Assembly: GCA_019414055.1 (NCBI GenBank)
Contig: DXMV01000006.1
Span: forward strand, 1 to 64,000
Reading direction: 5' to 3'
Origin: Collinsella sp.
GTDB taxonomy: Bacteria; Actinomycetota; Coriobacteriia; Coriobacteriales; Coriobacteriaceae
DNA: 64,000 bases
This document shows, piece after piece, positions 42,016 through 50,070 of this stretch. The notes under the pieces were generated by a model. It was given only the letters and a program-made list of their open reading frames with translations, was not told the origin of the DNA and made no database searches. Both the position numbers and the translations under genes were made by a program. Every line of letters begins with the position of its first letter. Within the stretch, counting starts at the first letter, position 1.

Positions 42016-42050
42016 GAGCCCCGCCGGGGTTGTCCGGCGGGGCTCCTTCT
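42016..42050 (+). terminator. Intrinsic terminator between argG and argH
   Basis: GAGCCCCGCCGG (42,016-42,027) pairs perfectly with CCGGCGGGGCTC (42,034-42,045), then CTTCT. It probably separates argG and argH transcription. The stretch 41,864-42,015 holds no gene. Confidence 0.85.
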
Positions 42051-42097
42051 ATCAATTTGGCGGCTCTGTGCCTATATATATCTGAGGAGTATCCATT

Positions 42098-42199
42098 ATG
42101 TTCAATGCGGTTGGCGGGAGTCGATGGGCGCCAAGTGCCTGGCGCGTCACTTCTTTGCAAATTAGCTACATGGCCCCGCGCACGGCAGGGAGTGTGTAA
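42098..42199 (+). CDS. Small ORF upstream of argH, possible leader peptide
   Basis: ATG 42,098 opens a 33-codon frame ending TAA at 42,197, with GAGGAG 8 nt upstream. A TATATA run at 42,073 may be its -10 box. The peptide (start MFNAVGGSRWAPSAW, then RVTSLQISYMAP) has three Arg and two Trp, so it is not strongly Arg-biased. Its 5' part contains a hairpin GCGCCA-AGTGCC-TGGCGC. It could be a regulatory leader of argH, a small protein, or part of a dispersed repeat. No homologue is known to me. Confidence 0.4.
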   Translation: MFNAVGGSRWAPSAWRVTSLQISYMAPRTAGSV

Positions 42200-42282
42200 A
42201 ACTAGCGGTTGAAAAATCGCTTTAGCGACATGGCGCATTCATTAGGCGCTTGTTTTGGTATTTGGAGAAAGGAGACGGTTCC

Positions 42283-43713
42283 ATGGCTCTTTGGGGCGGT
42301 CGTTTTGAGGCGGGCGTGGCCGAGGTCACGCAGGAGTTTGGCGCGTCGCTGCCGGTCGACAAACATCTCTATAAGCAGGATATCGCCGTTTCTAAGGCGC
42401 ATGCCAAGATGCTGGCGGCCCAGGGCATCATCAGTGCCGAGGATGAGCAGGCGATTGCCGAGGGCCTGACCCAAATCGAGCGGGATATCGACGCCGGCAA
42501 CTTCACCTTCGATATCAACGACGAGGACATCCATATGTCTATCGAGAGCGAGCTGACACGTCGCATCGGCGAGGCGGGCAAGCGTCTGCACACCGGCCGT
42601 TCGCGTAACGACCAGGTGGCAACCGATACGCGATTGGGCGTCAAGGCGCTGGCCAAGGAGCTCATGGAGGCAAACCTGCAGCTGCGCCATGTATTGGTGG
42701 ATGCGGCTCAGAAGTACGACAGGGTAATCCTGCCGGGCTACACGCACATGCAGCATGCTCAGCCCGTGCTGCTCTCGCACCACCTGCTGGCCTATTCCTG
42801 GATGTTCGCGCGCGACTTTACGCGTCTAAAGGCCGCCTTCGATGCCGCCGACAACTGCCCGCTGGGTGCTGCCGCGCTTGCCGGTACGAGCTATCCGCTC
42901 GATCGTCAGATGACGGCTGCTGAGCTTGGCTTTGCGGGCGTGATTCCTAACTCACTCGATGCTGTTTCCGATCGTGATTTCCTGCTCGATCTGCATTACG
43001 CCGGCTCCGTTATGGCCATGCACCTGTCGCGTCTTTCTGAGGAGATCGTGCTGTGGTCGAGCTCCGAATTTGGCTTTATAACGCTTTCCGACTCCTACTC
43101 CACCGGCTCGTCCATCATGCCGCAGAAGAAGAACCCCGACTTTGCCGAGCTTATCCGCGGCAAGAGCGGCCGAGTCTATGGCAACCTGGTACAGCTGCTC
43201 GTGACCATGAAGGGCCTGCCGCTTGCTTATAACAAGGACTTGCAGGAGGACAAGGAGGGCGCGCTTGATACCGCTCACACGCTCATGCAGTGCCTGTCCG
43301 TTATGGCCGGTATGATTTCGACTTGGACCGTCAACGAGGATGCCATGGCACGCGAGTGCGGCGTGGGGCACCTTGCCGCCACCGATGTTGCCGATTATCT
43401 GGCAAAGCGCGGTCTGCCGTTCCGCGAGGCGCACGCCGTGGTGGGCCATCTGGTCTTGATGTGTGAGAAGCGCGGCTGCAATCTTGAGGACCTGCCGTTT
43501 GAGGTGTTCCAGGAGGCAAGCCCGCTCTTTGAGCGCGATATTACCGAGGCGCTCGACATCCCGTCGATTGTCGCCGCGCGAACGACCGAGGGCGGCACCG
43601 CTCCTGCCGCCGTTGCCGTGCAGCTGGAGCGTGCCGAGGCACAGCTCGCGGTCGACGAAGGCGAGTTTGGATCGCTGACCAAAGTCGTCGAGATGGGGCA
43701 CGGGGCAAACTAG
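42283..43713 (+). CDS. argH: Argininosuccinate lyase
   Basis: ArgH splits argininosuccinate into arginine and fumarate. The 476-residue protein has MALWGGRFEAGVAEVTQEFG at the start, HTGRSRNDQVATDTRL, the acid residue block GYTHMQHAQPV, and the superfamily signature GSSIMPQKKNPD near residue 285. ATG 42,283 has AAAGGAG upstream; the open frame before it is ignored. It completes the last two steps of arginine synthesis with argG. Confidence 0.97.
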   Translation: MALWGGRFEAGVAEVTQEFGASLPVDKHLYKQDIAVSKAHAKMLAAQGIISAEDEQAIAEGLTQIERDIDAGNFTFDINDEDIHMSIESELTRRIGEAGKRLHTGRSRNDQVATDTRLGVKALAKELMEANLQLRHVLVDAAQKYDRVILPGYTHMQHAQPVLLSHHLLAYSWMFARDFTRLKAAFDAADNCPLGAAALAGTSYPLDRQMTAAELGFAGVIPNSLDAVSDRDFLLDLHYAGSVMAMHLSRLSEEIVLWSSSEFGFITLSDSYSTGSSIMPQKKNPDFAELIRGKSGRVYGNLVQLLVTMKGLPLAYNKDLQEDKEGALDTAHTLMQCLSVMAGMISTWTVNEDAMARECGVGHLAATDVADYLAKRGLPFREAHAVVGHLVLMCEKRGCNLEDLPFEVFQEASPLFERDITEALDIPSIVAARTTEGGTAPAAVAVQLERAEAQLAVDEGEFGSLTKVVEMGHGAN

Positions 43714-43764
43714 GGGCCTAATCGGCGCTGTTTTGGCCATTTATTCATAAATCGTTTTTGCTTG

Positions 43765-43798
43765 TACGGGCGTCTGCTGATGCGGGCGCCCGTATTTT
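43765..43798 (+). terminator. Intrinsic terminator after argH
   Basis: TACGGGCG (43,765-43,772) pairs with CGCCCGTA (43,787-43,794), then TTTTG. Confidence 0.8.
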
Positions 43799-44098
43799 GT
43801 TGCTATGGGGGAGGGGCTTGTCGAGAACTTCTGTAGGACCTTTGGGCAGGCTGTGAAGGGGGTACGTTCACGGACGGCAACCGACCGTCTGCTCGGTTCG
43901 ATGCGGTTGATGAGCCGTCGGATGGTACTCTGATCGGGCTTCGAAACAGAAGTGACACATATGGAACGCTTCAATAAATTGCAACGTTTCAATGAACAGC
44001 TTTTTGTTTAACTGCAGCTAAAACTCTGTTACGATGCAGTCCAGGCGGGTGCCGGAATGGGACTTGGGCACGCGCGAACCTACTTGAAAGGCTACCTT
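43799..44098 (+). promoter_or_regulatory. Upstream region and promoter of ndk
   Basis: About 300 nt with no gene. TTTAAC (44,007) and TACGAT (44,030) are 17 bp apart and form the likely ndk promoter. A direct repeat AACGCTTCAAT (43,965) / AACGTTTCAAT (43,983), 18 bp apart, lies just upstream and could be an activator or repressor site. Minus-strand ORFs here lack SD and coding bias. Confidence 0.45.
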
Positions 44099-44503
44099 AT
44101 GGCTATCGAGAAGACCTTCATCATGATTAAGCCCGACGCCGTGCGCGATCGCAAGATCGGCGAGATCGTTGCTCGCATTGAGCGCAGCGGCCTTGTCATC
44201 GAGCGCATGGAGATGACCATGCTCGAGCGCGCTACCGTCGAGGAGCACTACGCCCATCTGGCCGACAAGCCCTTCTTTGGCGGTCTCTGCGACTTTATGA
44301 CGAGCGGTCCGGTCGTCAAGATGGTCGTTTCCGGTCTCTCCGCTGTCTCCAAGATGCGCACCCTTATGGGCGCCACCAACCCGCTTGATGCCGCTCCCGG
44401 CACCATTCGCGGCGACTTTGCCGTCGATGTCAACGCCAACGTGATCCATGGCTCCGACTGCCTGGAGAACGCCGAGATCGAGATCAAGCGCTTTTTTGGC
44501 TAA
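44099..44503 (+). CDS. ndk: Nucleoside diphosphate kinase
   Basis: Ndk equalises NTP pools through a phospho-histidine intermediate. The 134-residue protein has the family start EKTFIMIKPDAV, the nucleotide block LMGATNPLDAAPGTIRGDFA, and the active-site segment NVIHGSDCLENAEIEI with the catalytic His. The ATG follows GAAAGG. It is a single-gene unit with a terminator directly after it. Length (about 135-150) is normal. Confidence 0.97.
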   Translation: MAIEKTFIMIKPDAVRDRKIGEIVARIERSGLVIERMEMTMLERATVEEHYAHLADKPFFGGLCDFMTSGPVVKMVVSGLSAVSKMRTLMGATNPLDAAPGTIRGDFAVDVNANVIHGSDCLENAEIEIKRFFG

Positions 44504-44541
44504 ACCAGCTTTGACTCCTTAAAGCTGTTAGCGTGTGGCTT

Positions 44542-44576
44542 GGGCGCCGCGGAACTCCATCCGCGGCGCCCTTTTT
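44542..44576 (+). terminator. Intrinsic terminator after ndk
   Basis: GGGCGCCGCGG pairs perfectly with CCGCGGCGCCC over 11 bp, followed by TTTTT. Confidence 0.92.
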
Positions 44577-44581
44577 ATTCC

Positions 44582-44651
44582 AGTAGATTTTGGTAAACGC
44601 CCACAAATCTACTAAAGAGCCCCCGTCCGGATGTTTCTTCCGGGCGGGGGC
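44582..44651 (-). terminator. Tandem hairpins at the end of rpiB
   Basis: AGTAGATTT/AAATCTACT (44,582 and 44,605) and GCCCCCGTCCGGA/TCCGGGCGGGGGC (44,619-44,631 and 44,639-44,651, one wobble). The second, read on the minus strand, lies about 29 nt past the rpiB stop and is followed by TCTTTAG; it is the likely rpiB terminator. Confidence 0.65.
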
Positions 44652-44679
44652 TGGCGTTAGCGTATGGCTTTGTGAATCT

Positions 44680-45147
44680 TTAGGCTTCGTCGACGATCTT
44701 AAGGCCGCGCGTCTGGTCGATCTCGTTGAGGAGATTGACGCGACGCTCGTGACGACCGCCCTCAAACTCGGCGTCGAGCCACTCGTCGACAATCATCTTG
44801 GCGAGCTCGGAGCCCACGACGCGGGCGCCAAAGGCGAGCACGTTGGTATTGTTGTGCATGCGCGAGAGCTTGGCGCTGAAGGGCTCGGAGCACACGACGG
44901 CGCGAACGCCCTCCACCTTGTTGGCAGCCAGGCTGATGCCGACGCCGGTGCCGCAGATCAGGATGCCCAGGTCGACGTCGCCGTTGGCAACGGCCTTACC
45001 CACCTTGTAGCCGGCGATGGGGTAATCAAAGCTCTCGGAGGTGTCGGTTCCAAAGTTCACGACCTCACAGCCGCGCTCCTTCAGGTGCTCGGAAATGATG
45101 TTCTTGAGCTCGACGGCGGCGTGGTCGTTACCGATACCAATCTTCAT
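44680..45147 (-). CDS. rpiB: Ribose-5-phosphate isomerase B (RpiB/LacAB type)
   Basis: RpiB interconverts ribose 5-phosphate and ribulose 5-phosphate; relatives act on allose or galactose phosphates. The 155-residue protein has the N-terminal IGNDHAAVELK, FDYPIAGYKVG, and the active-site loop GILICGTGVGISLAANKV carrying the catalytic Cys, then RMHNNTNVLAFGARV. ATG 45,147 has GAGAGGAAC upstream. It stands alone on the minus strand. Confidence 0.93.
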   Translation of the reverse strand: MKIGIGNDHAAVELKNIISEHLKERGCEVVNFGTDTSESFDYPIAGYKVGKAVANGDVDLGILICGTGVGISLAANKVEGVRAVVCSEPFSAKLSRMHNNTNVLAFGARVVGSELAKMIVDEWLDAEFEGGRHERRVNLLNEIDQTRGLKIVDEA

Positions 45148-45352
45148 GAGTGGTTCCTCTCTGGTCCGTGCGGCGGAATTGCTAAAGGTTTTACCGCGTT
45201 CGACTGCATGATAGCGCGACTTTTGTGTAAACGCTCGGGCGTTTTTTGGTCAAACGCTTTAGCATGCAACAAGACCGGCTTTTCATGAATGAATGCCGTC
45301 GGATTGCGCTTAAACGCCGTCCGTCGGAACCATGGTTGCGGTTTTTGATGCA

Positions 45353-45382
45353 TTGTTATCAAATAAAAGAGCCAACTATTAT
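45353..45382 (+). promoter_or_regulatory. Promoter of the cysteine desulfidase gene
   Basis: TTGTTA (45,353-45,358), 18 bp, TATTAT (45,377-45,382), about 37 nt before the ATG. The upstream part of the gap (45,148-45,352) has AAACGC repeats near 45,229-45,256, one forming a small hairpin with a T run. Confidence 0.5.
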
Positions 45383-45418
45383 CGAGAGCCCAGTTCGTTA
45401 TGTAAGCAGGAGATACCT

Positions 45419-46738
45419 ATGTCTACCGATTCCATCCGTGATGCCGCTTTTTGCGGCGTCTTGAACCGTGAGCTTGTCTGTGCGCTCGGCTGCACCGAGC
45501 CCATTGCCGTTGCCTATGCAGCGGCGCTGGCGAGCCAGACGCTCGGTTGCGAACCCGATCATATGGACGTTGCCTGCTCGGGCAACATCATCAAGAACGT
45601 TAAGAGCGTGACCGTGCCCAATTCGGGCGGTATGCACGGTATTGAAGCGGCGGCCGTACTGGGTGCCGTGGGCGGTGACGCCAAGAGCGCGCTCGAGGTG
45701 CTCGAGAGCGTTAACGACGAAGATCGTGCTCGCGTGGCCGAGCTCCTCGCCGATGCTGGTTACTGCGATGTGTCGCTTGTCGAGGGTGTACCCAACCTCT
45801 ACATCAAGGTGACTGCCACAGCCGGGGGCCATACCGCGGTCGTCGAGATTACCGACCACCACACCAATGTCACGTGCCATACGCTCGACGGTATTCCGGT
45901 GTGCGGCAAGTCGGCGGGGGAGTGCGCCGCCTGCGCCGAGCGCGTCGTGGCCGAGCGAGCGGCGGATAAGGCCGACACGCCCATGTCGATTGAGTCCATC
46001 ATCGACTTTATCGAGGACGGCGACATCGAGGGCGCCCGCGCTGCCGTTGAGCGTCAGATTGAGCTGAACGGCGCGATAAGCGCCGAGGGCCTGGCGCACG
46101 CTTGGGGCGCCGAGGTGGGCCGTACGCTGCTGGGCGCTCGCGCCGACGACGTCGCCTGCCGTGCCCGCGCGCGTGCGGCCGCAGGCTCCGACGCCCGCAT
46201 GAACGGCTGCGCGTTGCCGGTCGCTATTGTGTGCGGCTCGGGCAATCAGGGCATTACCTGCGCATTACCCGTCATGGAGTATGCCGAGTACCTGCGCTGC
46301 GACCACGAGCGCCTGGTGCGCGCCGTGATGCTGTCCGATCTTATCGCTGTGCATATCAAGAGTTATATTGGTGCGCTCTCGGCGTTTTGCGGTGCTATTT
46401 GCGCCGCGTGTGGTGCCGGTGCCGCGATTACCTGGCTGTGCGGTGGCACGCGCGAGCAGATTGGCGCGACGGTCTCCAATACGCTCGGCAACGTGGGCGG
46501 CATCGTGTGCGATGGCGCCAAGGCAAGCTGTGCCGCCAAGATTTCCGCTGCCGTTGATGCTGCGATTCTGGGTCACGATATGGCTATGCAGGGCCGCGGC
46601 TTCCGCGCCGGCGAGGGCCTGATCCAGGATACCGTCGAACAGACGATCGCCAGCATGGGCTATGTGGGCCGTGTGGGTATGAAAGATACCGACGTCGAGA
46701 TCCTAAACATTATGATCGGCAAAACTCGAGTTTGTTAG
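45419..46738 (+). CDS. L-cysteine desulfidase / UPF0597 (CyuA-like)
   Basis: UPF0597 proteins share the serine dehydratase alpha-chain fold and a 4Fe-4S cluster; characterised members break cysteine into pyruvate, ammonia and sulfide. The 439-residue protein has the conserved ALGCTEPIAVAYAAALAS near residue 20, VTVPNSGGMHGIEAAA, a GHTAVVEI block, and CGSGNQGITCALPVM plus CGGTREQIGATVSNTLGN further on. Cluster Cys candidates are in LGCTEP, CGSGNQG and GIVCDGAK. ATG 45,419 has AGGAG upstream; the longer frame is not used. L-serine as substrate cannot be excluded. Confidence 0.85.
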   Translation: MSTDSIRDAAFCGVLNRELVCALGCTEPIAVAYAAALASQTLGCEPDHMDVACSGNIIKNVKSVTVPNSGGMHGIEAAAVLGAVGGDAKSALEVLESVNDEDRARVAELLADAGYCDVSLVEGVPNLYIKVTATAGGHTAVVEITDHHTNVTCHTLDGIPVCGKSAGECAACAERVVAERAADKADTPMSIESIIDFIEDGDIEGARAAVERQIELNGAISAEGLAHAWGAEVGRTLLGARADDVACRARARAAAGSDARMNGCALPVAIVCGSGNQGITCALPVMEYAEYLRCDHERLVRAVMLSDLIAVHIKSYIGALSAFCGAICAACGAGAAITWLCGGTREQIGATVSNTLGNVGGIVCDGAKASCAAKISAAVDAAILGHDMAMQGRGFRAGEGLIQDTVEQTIASMGYVGRVGMKDTDVEILNIMIGKTRVC

Positions 46739-46765
46739 TTACGCGGTTTTACCAAACCGCGTAAC
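46738..46765. terminator. Perfect hairpin starting at the desulfidase stop codon
   Basis: GTTACGCGGTTT (46,738) pairs perfectly with AAACCGCGTAAC around a TACC loop; its first base is the last base of the TAG. No T run. It sits between convergent genes and may stop both. Confidence 0.7.
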
Positions 46766-46830
46766 CAGTCGACGCTGCAAACGCCCCTAAGCGGCAATCT
46801 GCGGCGTTATTTTGTTTGGAGCGAGGGGTC

Positions 46831-47589
46831 CTATGACAGTTCGTCGGCTACTTGGTGCTCATAGAAGGCTTCTACTACGGCGTTGAAGTCGCGGGCGAAG
46901 TCTTCCATGGTTCCGTGCCAGGTGGCTCGGCTTGGTTTGCCTTGGCCCACATAGGCGGTTTGAATACCGCAGACGGGGCTGGGGAAGTCGCGCTTGGGGT
47001 CGTTGCCCACCATGAGGACCTCATGAGGCTCGAGTCCCATCACCTGAAGCTGCTCTAGATAGTAGGTGGCATCGGGCTTGCAGCGGGTGGCGTTTCCCAT
47101 GTGCGTCACGAGTTCAAAGGGGGCGTCGGCCATGTCGCCCCAGCCCATGCGGCACTCGATGGCCCCCTGCGGAAAGCTGGGGTTCGTAAAGAGCGCGCAG
47201 CGCAGGCCCGCGTTCTGTACCGCCTCGAGCGCGGCGTGTGCACCCGGCATGGCTTTCGCATTGATCATGTCATCGTTCTTGTACGGCAGGACTTCACGAT
47301 CGTAGTAGGTAAACGCCTCGTAGATGAGTGGGTCTGAGAGGCAAATGCCGCACCGGCGCTCAATTTCTTCTTGGTAGAACTCAAGATTGGTGCGATTGTC
47401 CGTGCCGCTTCGGTGATTGGCGTTGAGGTCGACTAGGATGGTGCCGAGGCGTGCCATCGTGCCACCGCGGCTGCGTCGTCCGATATCTGCAAGCATCGAC
47501 GAGACATCCTTAAAATAGCGAAGGATGAACGCGTTGAGGTTGATGCTAAGAAGCGTCTCGTCCATATCGAAAACGACTGCTTTGAGCAC
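46831..47589 (-). CDS. HAD-superfamily hydrolase
   Basis: HAD phosphatase of the class I (small helical cap) kind. The 252-residue protein begins LKAVVFDMDETLLS (nucleophile Asp8), has a helical cap (about 20-115), motif II LFTNPSFP, motif III Lys (CKPDATYY) and motif IV MVGNDPKRDFPSP. The start is GTG 47,589, 7 nt after GAAAGG; the longer frame has no SD. The substrate is unknown. It is divergent from rpsA. Confidence 0.85.
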   Translation of the reverse strand: MLKAVVFDMDETLLSINLNAFILRYFKDVSSMLADIGRRSRGGTMARLGTILVDLNANHRSGTDNRTNLEFYQEEIERRCGICLSDPLIYEAFTYYDREVLPYKNDDMINAKAMPGAHAALEAVQNAGLRCALFTNPSFPQGAIECRMGWGDMADAPFELVTHMGNATRCKPDATYYLEQLQVMGLEPHEVLMVGNDPKRDFPSPVCGIQTAYVGQGKPSRATWHGTMEDFARDFNAVVEAFYEHQVADELS

Positions 47590-47904
47590 GCGGGCACCTT
47601 TCTCGAAAAATCGTTCCAGAATCGTTGGCTCCGAATACTTTACTCCAAAGCCGTATGCCCAACTGCTTATCGTCAGCTTGTGGAGACAGTCGTTCACAAG
47701 ATTGCGAAAAAGTCTCCATACGAGTAAAAAATGGCAGTTCACGCTTGAAATCGAAGTGATTTCCCCGTAACCTATACGAACGTGATTGCATAAGCGTCAC
47801 ATTAGTATCTGTCGGCTCCCGAGTGTTCCTAAACGTTGTGTGCTTGTCGCACCCTTCTGTAGGTCCTAGCAATCGGGGCCCCGTAGTTCGAAAGGGGTCC
47901 ACCT
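47590..47904. other. Divergent intergenic region before rpsA
   Basis: 315 nt with no gene. A dyad GGAGAC/GTCTCC spans 47,681-47,718. TTGCAT (47,786) and TAGTAT (47,803) look promoter-like but are only 11 bp apart, so I do not call a promoter. Confidence 0.35.
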
Positions 47905-49071
47905 TTGAGTGAGATTCAGAACTCGTCCATTTTCTCTCTTGACGATGTCAACGAGGAGGAGATGAACAACCTCATCGACGGTACGATTACCGACTTTGAT
48001 GAGGGCGATCTCGTTAACGGCACTGTCGTTAAGATCGAGCATGACGAGGTGCTCGTTGACATCGGATTCAAGTCCGAGGGCGTTATCCCGGTCCGCGAGC
48101 TGTCCATCCGCAAGGACGCTAACCCTGCAGACATCGTTGCACTCGGTGATCCCATCGAGGCCCTGGTTCTCCAGAAGGAGGACAAGGACGGTCGTCTGGT
48201 CCTGTCCAAGAAGCGTGCCGAGTACGAGCGTGCTTGGAACCGCATCGAGGAGAAGTTCAACTCCGGCGAGAACGTCGAGGGCGAGGTTATCGAGGTTGTC
48301 AAGGGCGGCCTGATTCTCGACATCGGCCTGCGTGGCTTCCTGCCCGCTTCCCTCGTCGACCTCCGTCGCGTCAAGGACCTCACCTCCTACATGGGTACCC
48401 GCATCGAGGCCCGCGTCATCGAGATGGACCGCAACCGCAACAACGTCGTCCTCTCCCGTCGCGTCGTGCTTGAGGAGTCCCGTAAGGCCGAGCGCTCCGA
48501 GATCCTGTCCAAGCTCAAGTCTGGCATGCGTCTTCAGGGCACCGTTTCCTCCATCGTCGACTTCGGCGCCTTCGTCGACCTCGGCGGTATCGACGGCCTC
48601 ATCCACATCTCCGAGCTCTCTTGGAACCACGTCAACCATCCTTCCGAGGTTGTCAAGGTCGGCCAGGAGGTCGAGGTCGAGGTTCTCGACGTCGACCTCA
48701 ACCGCGAGCGCATCTCCCTGGGTCTCAAGCAGACCACCGAGGATCCGTGGCGCGCACTGGTCAAGAAGTACCCCGTCGGCGCTATCGTCGAGGGCACTGT
48801 GACCAAGCTTGTCCCGTTCGGCGCTTTCGTCGACCTGGGCGAGGGCATCGAGGGCCTGGTGCACATCTCCGAGATGGCCAACAAGCACGTGGACCAGCCT
48901 TCTCAGGTCACCCACGTTGGCGACAAGGTTCAGGTCAAGGTCATGGAGATCGACCTCGACCGTCGTCGTATCTCCCTGTCCATGAAGTCTGCTGCTGAGA
49001 CTCTGGGCGTCGAGATCGAGGTTACCCCGCTGCCTTCCGAGAAGAAGGACGAGGAGACCGACGCCGAGTAA
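47905..49071 (+). CDS. rpsA: 30S ribosomal protein S1
   Basis: S1 helps mRNA dock on the 30S subunit. The 388-residue protein has four S1 (OB-fold) domains at about 37-106, 124-188, 209-277 and 294-363, the four-domain actinobacterial/Firmicutes layout rather than the six of E. coli. Repeats of the FGAFVDLG-GIxGLxHISE type are clear in domains 3 and 4. An acidic tail ends it. The start codon is TTG, 8 nt after AAAGGGG; no ATG gives the expected N-terminus. Transcribed alone with a strong terminator. Confidence 0.95.
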   Translation: MSEIQNSSIFSLDDVNEEEMNNLIDGTITDFDEGDLVNGTVVKIEHDEVLVDIGFKSEGVIPVRELSIRKDANPADIVALGDPIEALVLQKEDKDGRLVLSKKRAEYERAWNRIEEKFNSGENVEGEVIEVVKGGLILDIGLRGFLPASLVDLRRVKDLTSYMGTRIEARVIEMDRNRNNVVLSRRVVLEESRKAERSEILSKLKSGMRLQGTVSSIVDFGAFVDLGGIDGLIHISELSWNHVNHPSEVVKVGQEVEVEVLDVDLNRERISLGLKQTTEDPWRALVKKYPVGAIVEGTVTKLVPFGAFVDLGEGIEGLVHISEMANKHVDQPSQVTHVGDKVQVKVMEIDLDRRRISLSMKSAAETLGVEIEVTPLPSEKKDEETDAE

Positions 49072-49095
49072 ATCGGTTTGACGATCACTTGTTTT

Positions 49096-49129
49096 AAGGA
49101 GCCCGTTCGCAATGGACGGGCTCCTTTTT
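49096..49129 (+). terminator. Intrinsic terminator after rpsA
   Basis: AAGGAGCCCGT pairs perfectly with ACGGGCTCCTT, followed by TTT. Confidence 0.92.
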
Positions 49130-49413
49130 GCATTTGGCGCCGAGATGTTCGGTGGTGCCCGCGCGTAACGCTGCTTTGGCTATCCGTTTGCTATTGAGTT
49201 GTCGGTACATGAAAAAATGCCGACATCCCGCCTCGGGGAGGAGGCGGGAACGCACCGAGTAGACGGAGGGGTGCGGAGCGCAGTCGTGTCTCGACTGACG
49301 ACGTTGCCCATCGACGGAACTATTGTAGCGCATGGGTGGTTCTTGGTTTATCGTGCGAGCGCTTGTGTTGTGCCGTTGCCTGCGGTGGCGGTGTGCTACA
49401 CTCTTGCACTGAT
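49130..49413 (+). promoter_or_regulatory. Upstream region and promoter of rnpB
   Basis: No gene. A hairpin TCCCGCCTC/GAGGCGGGA lies at 49,226-49,249. TGCTACACT (TACACT at 49,397-49,402, extended -10) with TTGCCT at 49,376 is the likely rnpB promoter, putting the start near 49,410. Confidence 0.5.
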
Positions 49414-49772
49414 GAGTGGGCCAGACGGTCGCGCGATGTGCTGCTTGCAGCACGCGTGAGGAAAGTCCGGGCTCCAGAGGGCGGGATGCCGGCTAACGGC
49501 CGGGCGGAGTGATCCGACGGAAAGCGCCGCAGAAAAGAAGACTCCCACCTGCGCCGCAAGGCGTAAAGGGAAAAGCTGAAACGGTGGTGTAAGAGACCAC
49601 CAGCGTCGTGGCAACACGGCGGCTTGGCAAGCCCCATCCGGAGCAAGCGCGAATAGGAACGCTATGGGCCGGCCCGGTCCGCGTTCGGGTAGCGTGCGTG
49701 GAGCTGCACGGTAACGTGCAGACAAGATAAATGACCGTTCACGACAGAACCCGGCTTACAGGCCCACTCAGC
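49414..49772 (+). ncRNA. rnpB: RNase P RNA (bacterial class A)
   Basis: Catalytic RNA that removes tRNA 5' leaders. The P1 helix is GAGTGGGCC at the 5' end with GGCCCACTC at the 3' end. The universal P4-region sequences are present: GAGGAAAGTCCGGGCTCC near 49,460 and ACAGAACCCGGCTTACAGG near 49,745. GCGAATAGGAACGCTATGGG and the P15-type GGTCC/ GGACC region also fit. About 359 nt, normal size. Followed by a large hairpin and T run. Confidence 0.96.
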
Positions 49773-49789
49773 TTTCTTGTTGACGCTGC

Positions 49790-49897
49790 GACGGCGTCAG
49801 CTGGCCGATTTGGCGCTCATTCGTCGGTCGCCGCCATAAGGCGTGCTCCCTCCTCTTTCGGGCCAAATCGACTCAGCTGACGCCGTCTCGCTGTTTT
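49790..49897. repeat. Large hairpin after rnpB
   Basis: GACGGCGTCAGCTG (49,790-49,803) pairs with CAGCTGACGCCGTC (49,874-49,887); CGATTTGG (49,806) pairs with CCAAATCG (49,863) across a small internal loop. A T run (CTGTTTTTG) follows at 49,891, so it may terminate rnpB. The remaining 49,898-50,070 holds no gene. Confidence 0.7.
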
Positions 49898-50070
49898 TGC
49901 CTGGTCGTCGGCGGCTCCGTTCTCGTTGCAATCTCGTCTTTCAAGGCACCTTGCTCGCGCTGACGGGTTCTCGCTTTCGTTGACGGAATCATCGGCGGCT
50001 CCATTCTTTTTGCTGGGGTTATCGTATTATTGAGGCTGTTTGTAGCTTTGCTTGTTGTTGAGGGGCTTTG

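Noticed and set aside
41864..42282. T-box riboswitch before argH
   Set aside because: No AGGGTGGnACCGCG-type T-box sequence; a plain terminator and small ORF are present instead.
43880..43920. tRNA-like GGTTCGATGC segment
   Set aside because: The flanking bases do not form a T stem, and no acceptor or anticodon arm can be drawn.
43741..43992. 83-codon minus-strand ORF upstream of ndk
   Set aside because: It lies over a terminator and repeats, has no SD, and encodes a sequence with no coding character.
47546..47902. 118-codon minus-strand ORF overlapping the HAD start and rpsA leader
   Set aside because: It overlaps the better supported HAD gene in another frame and has no SD.
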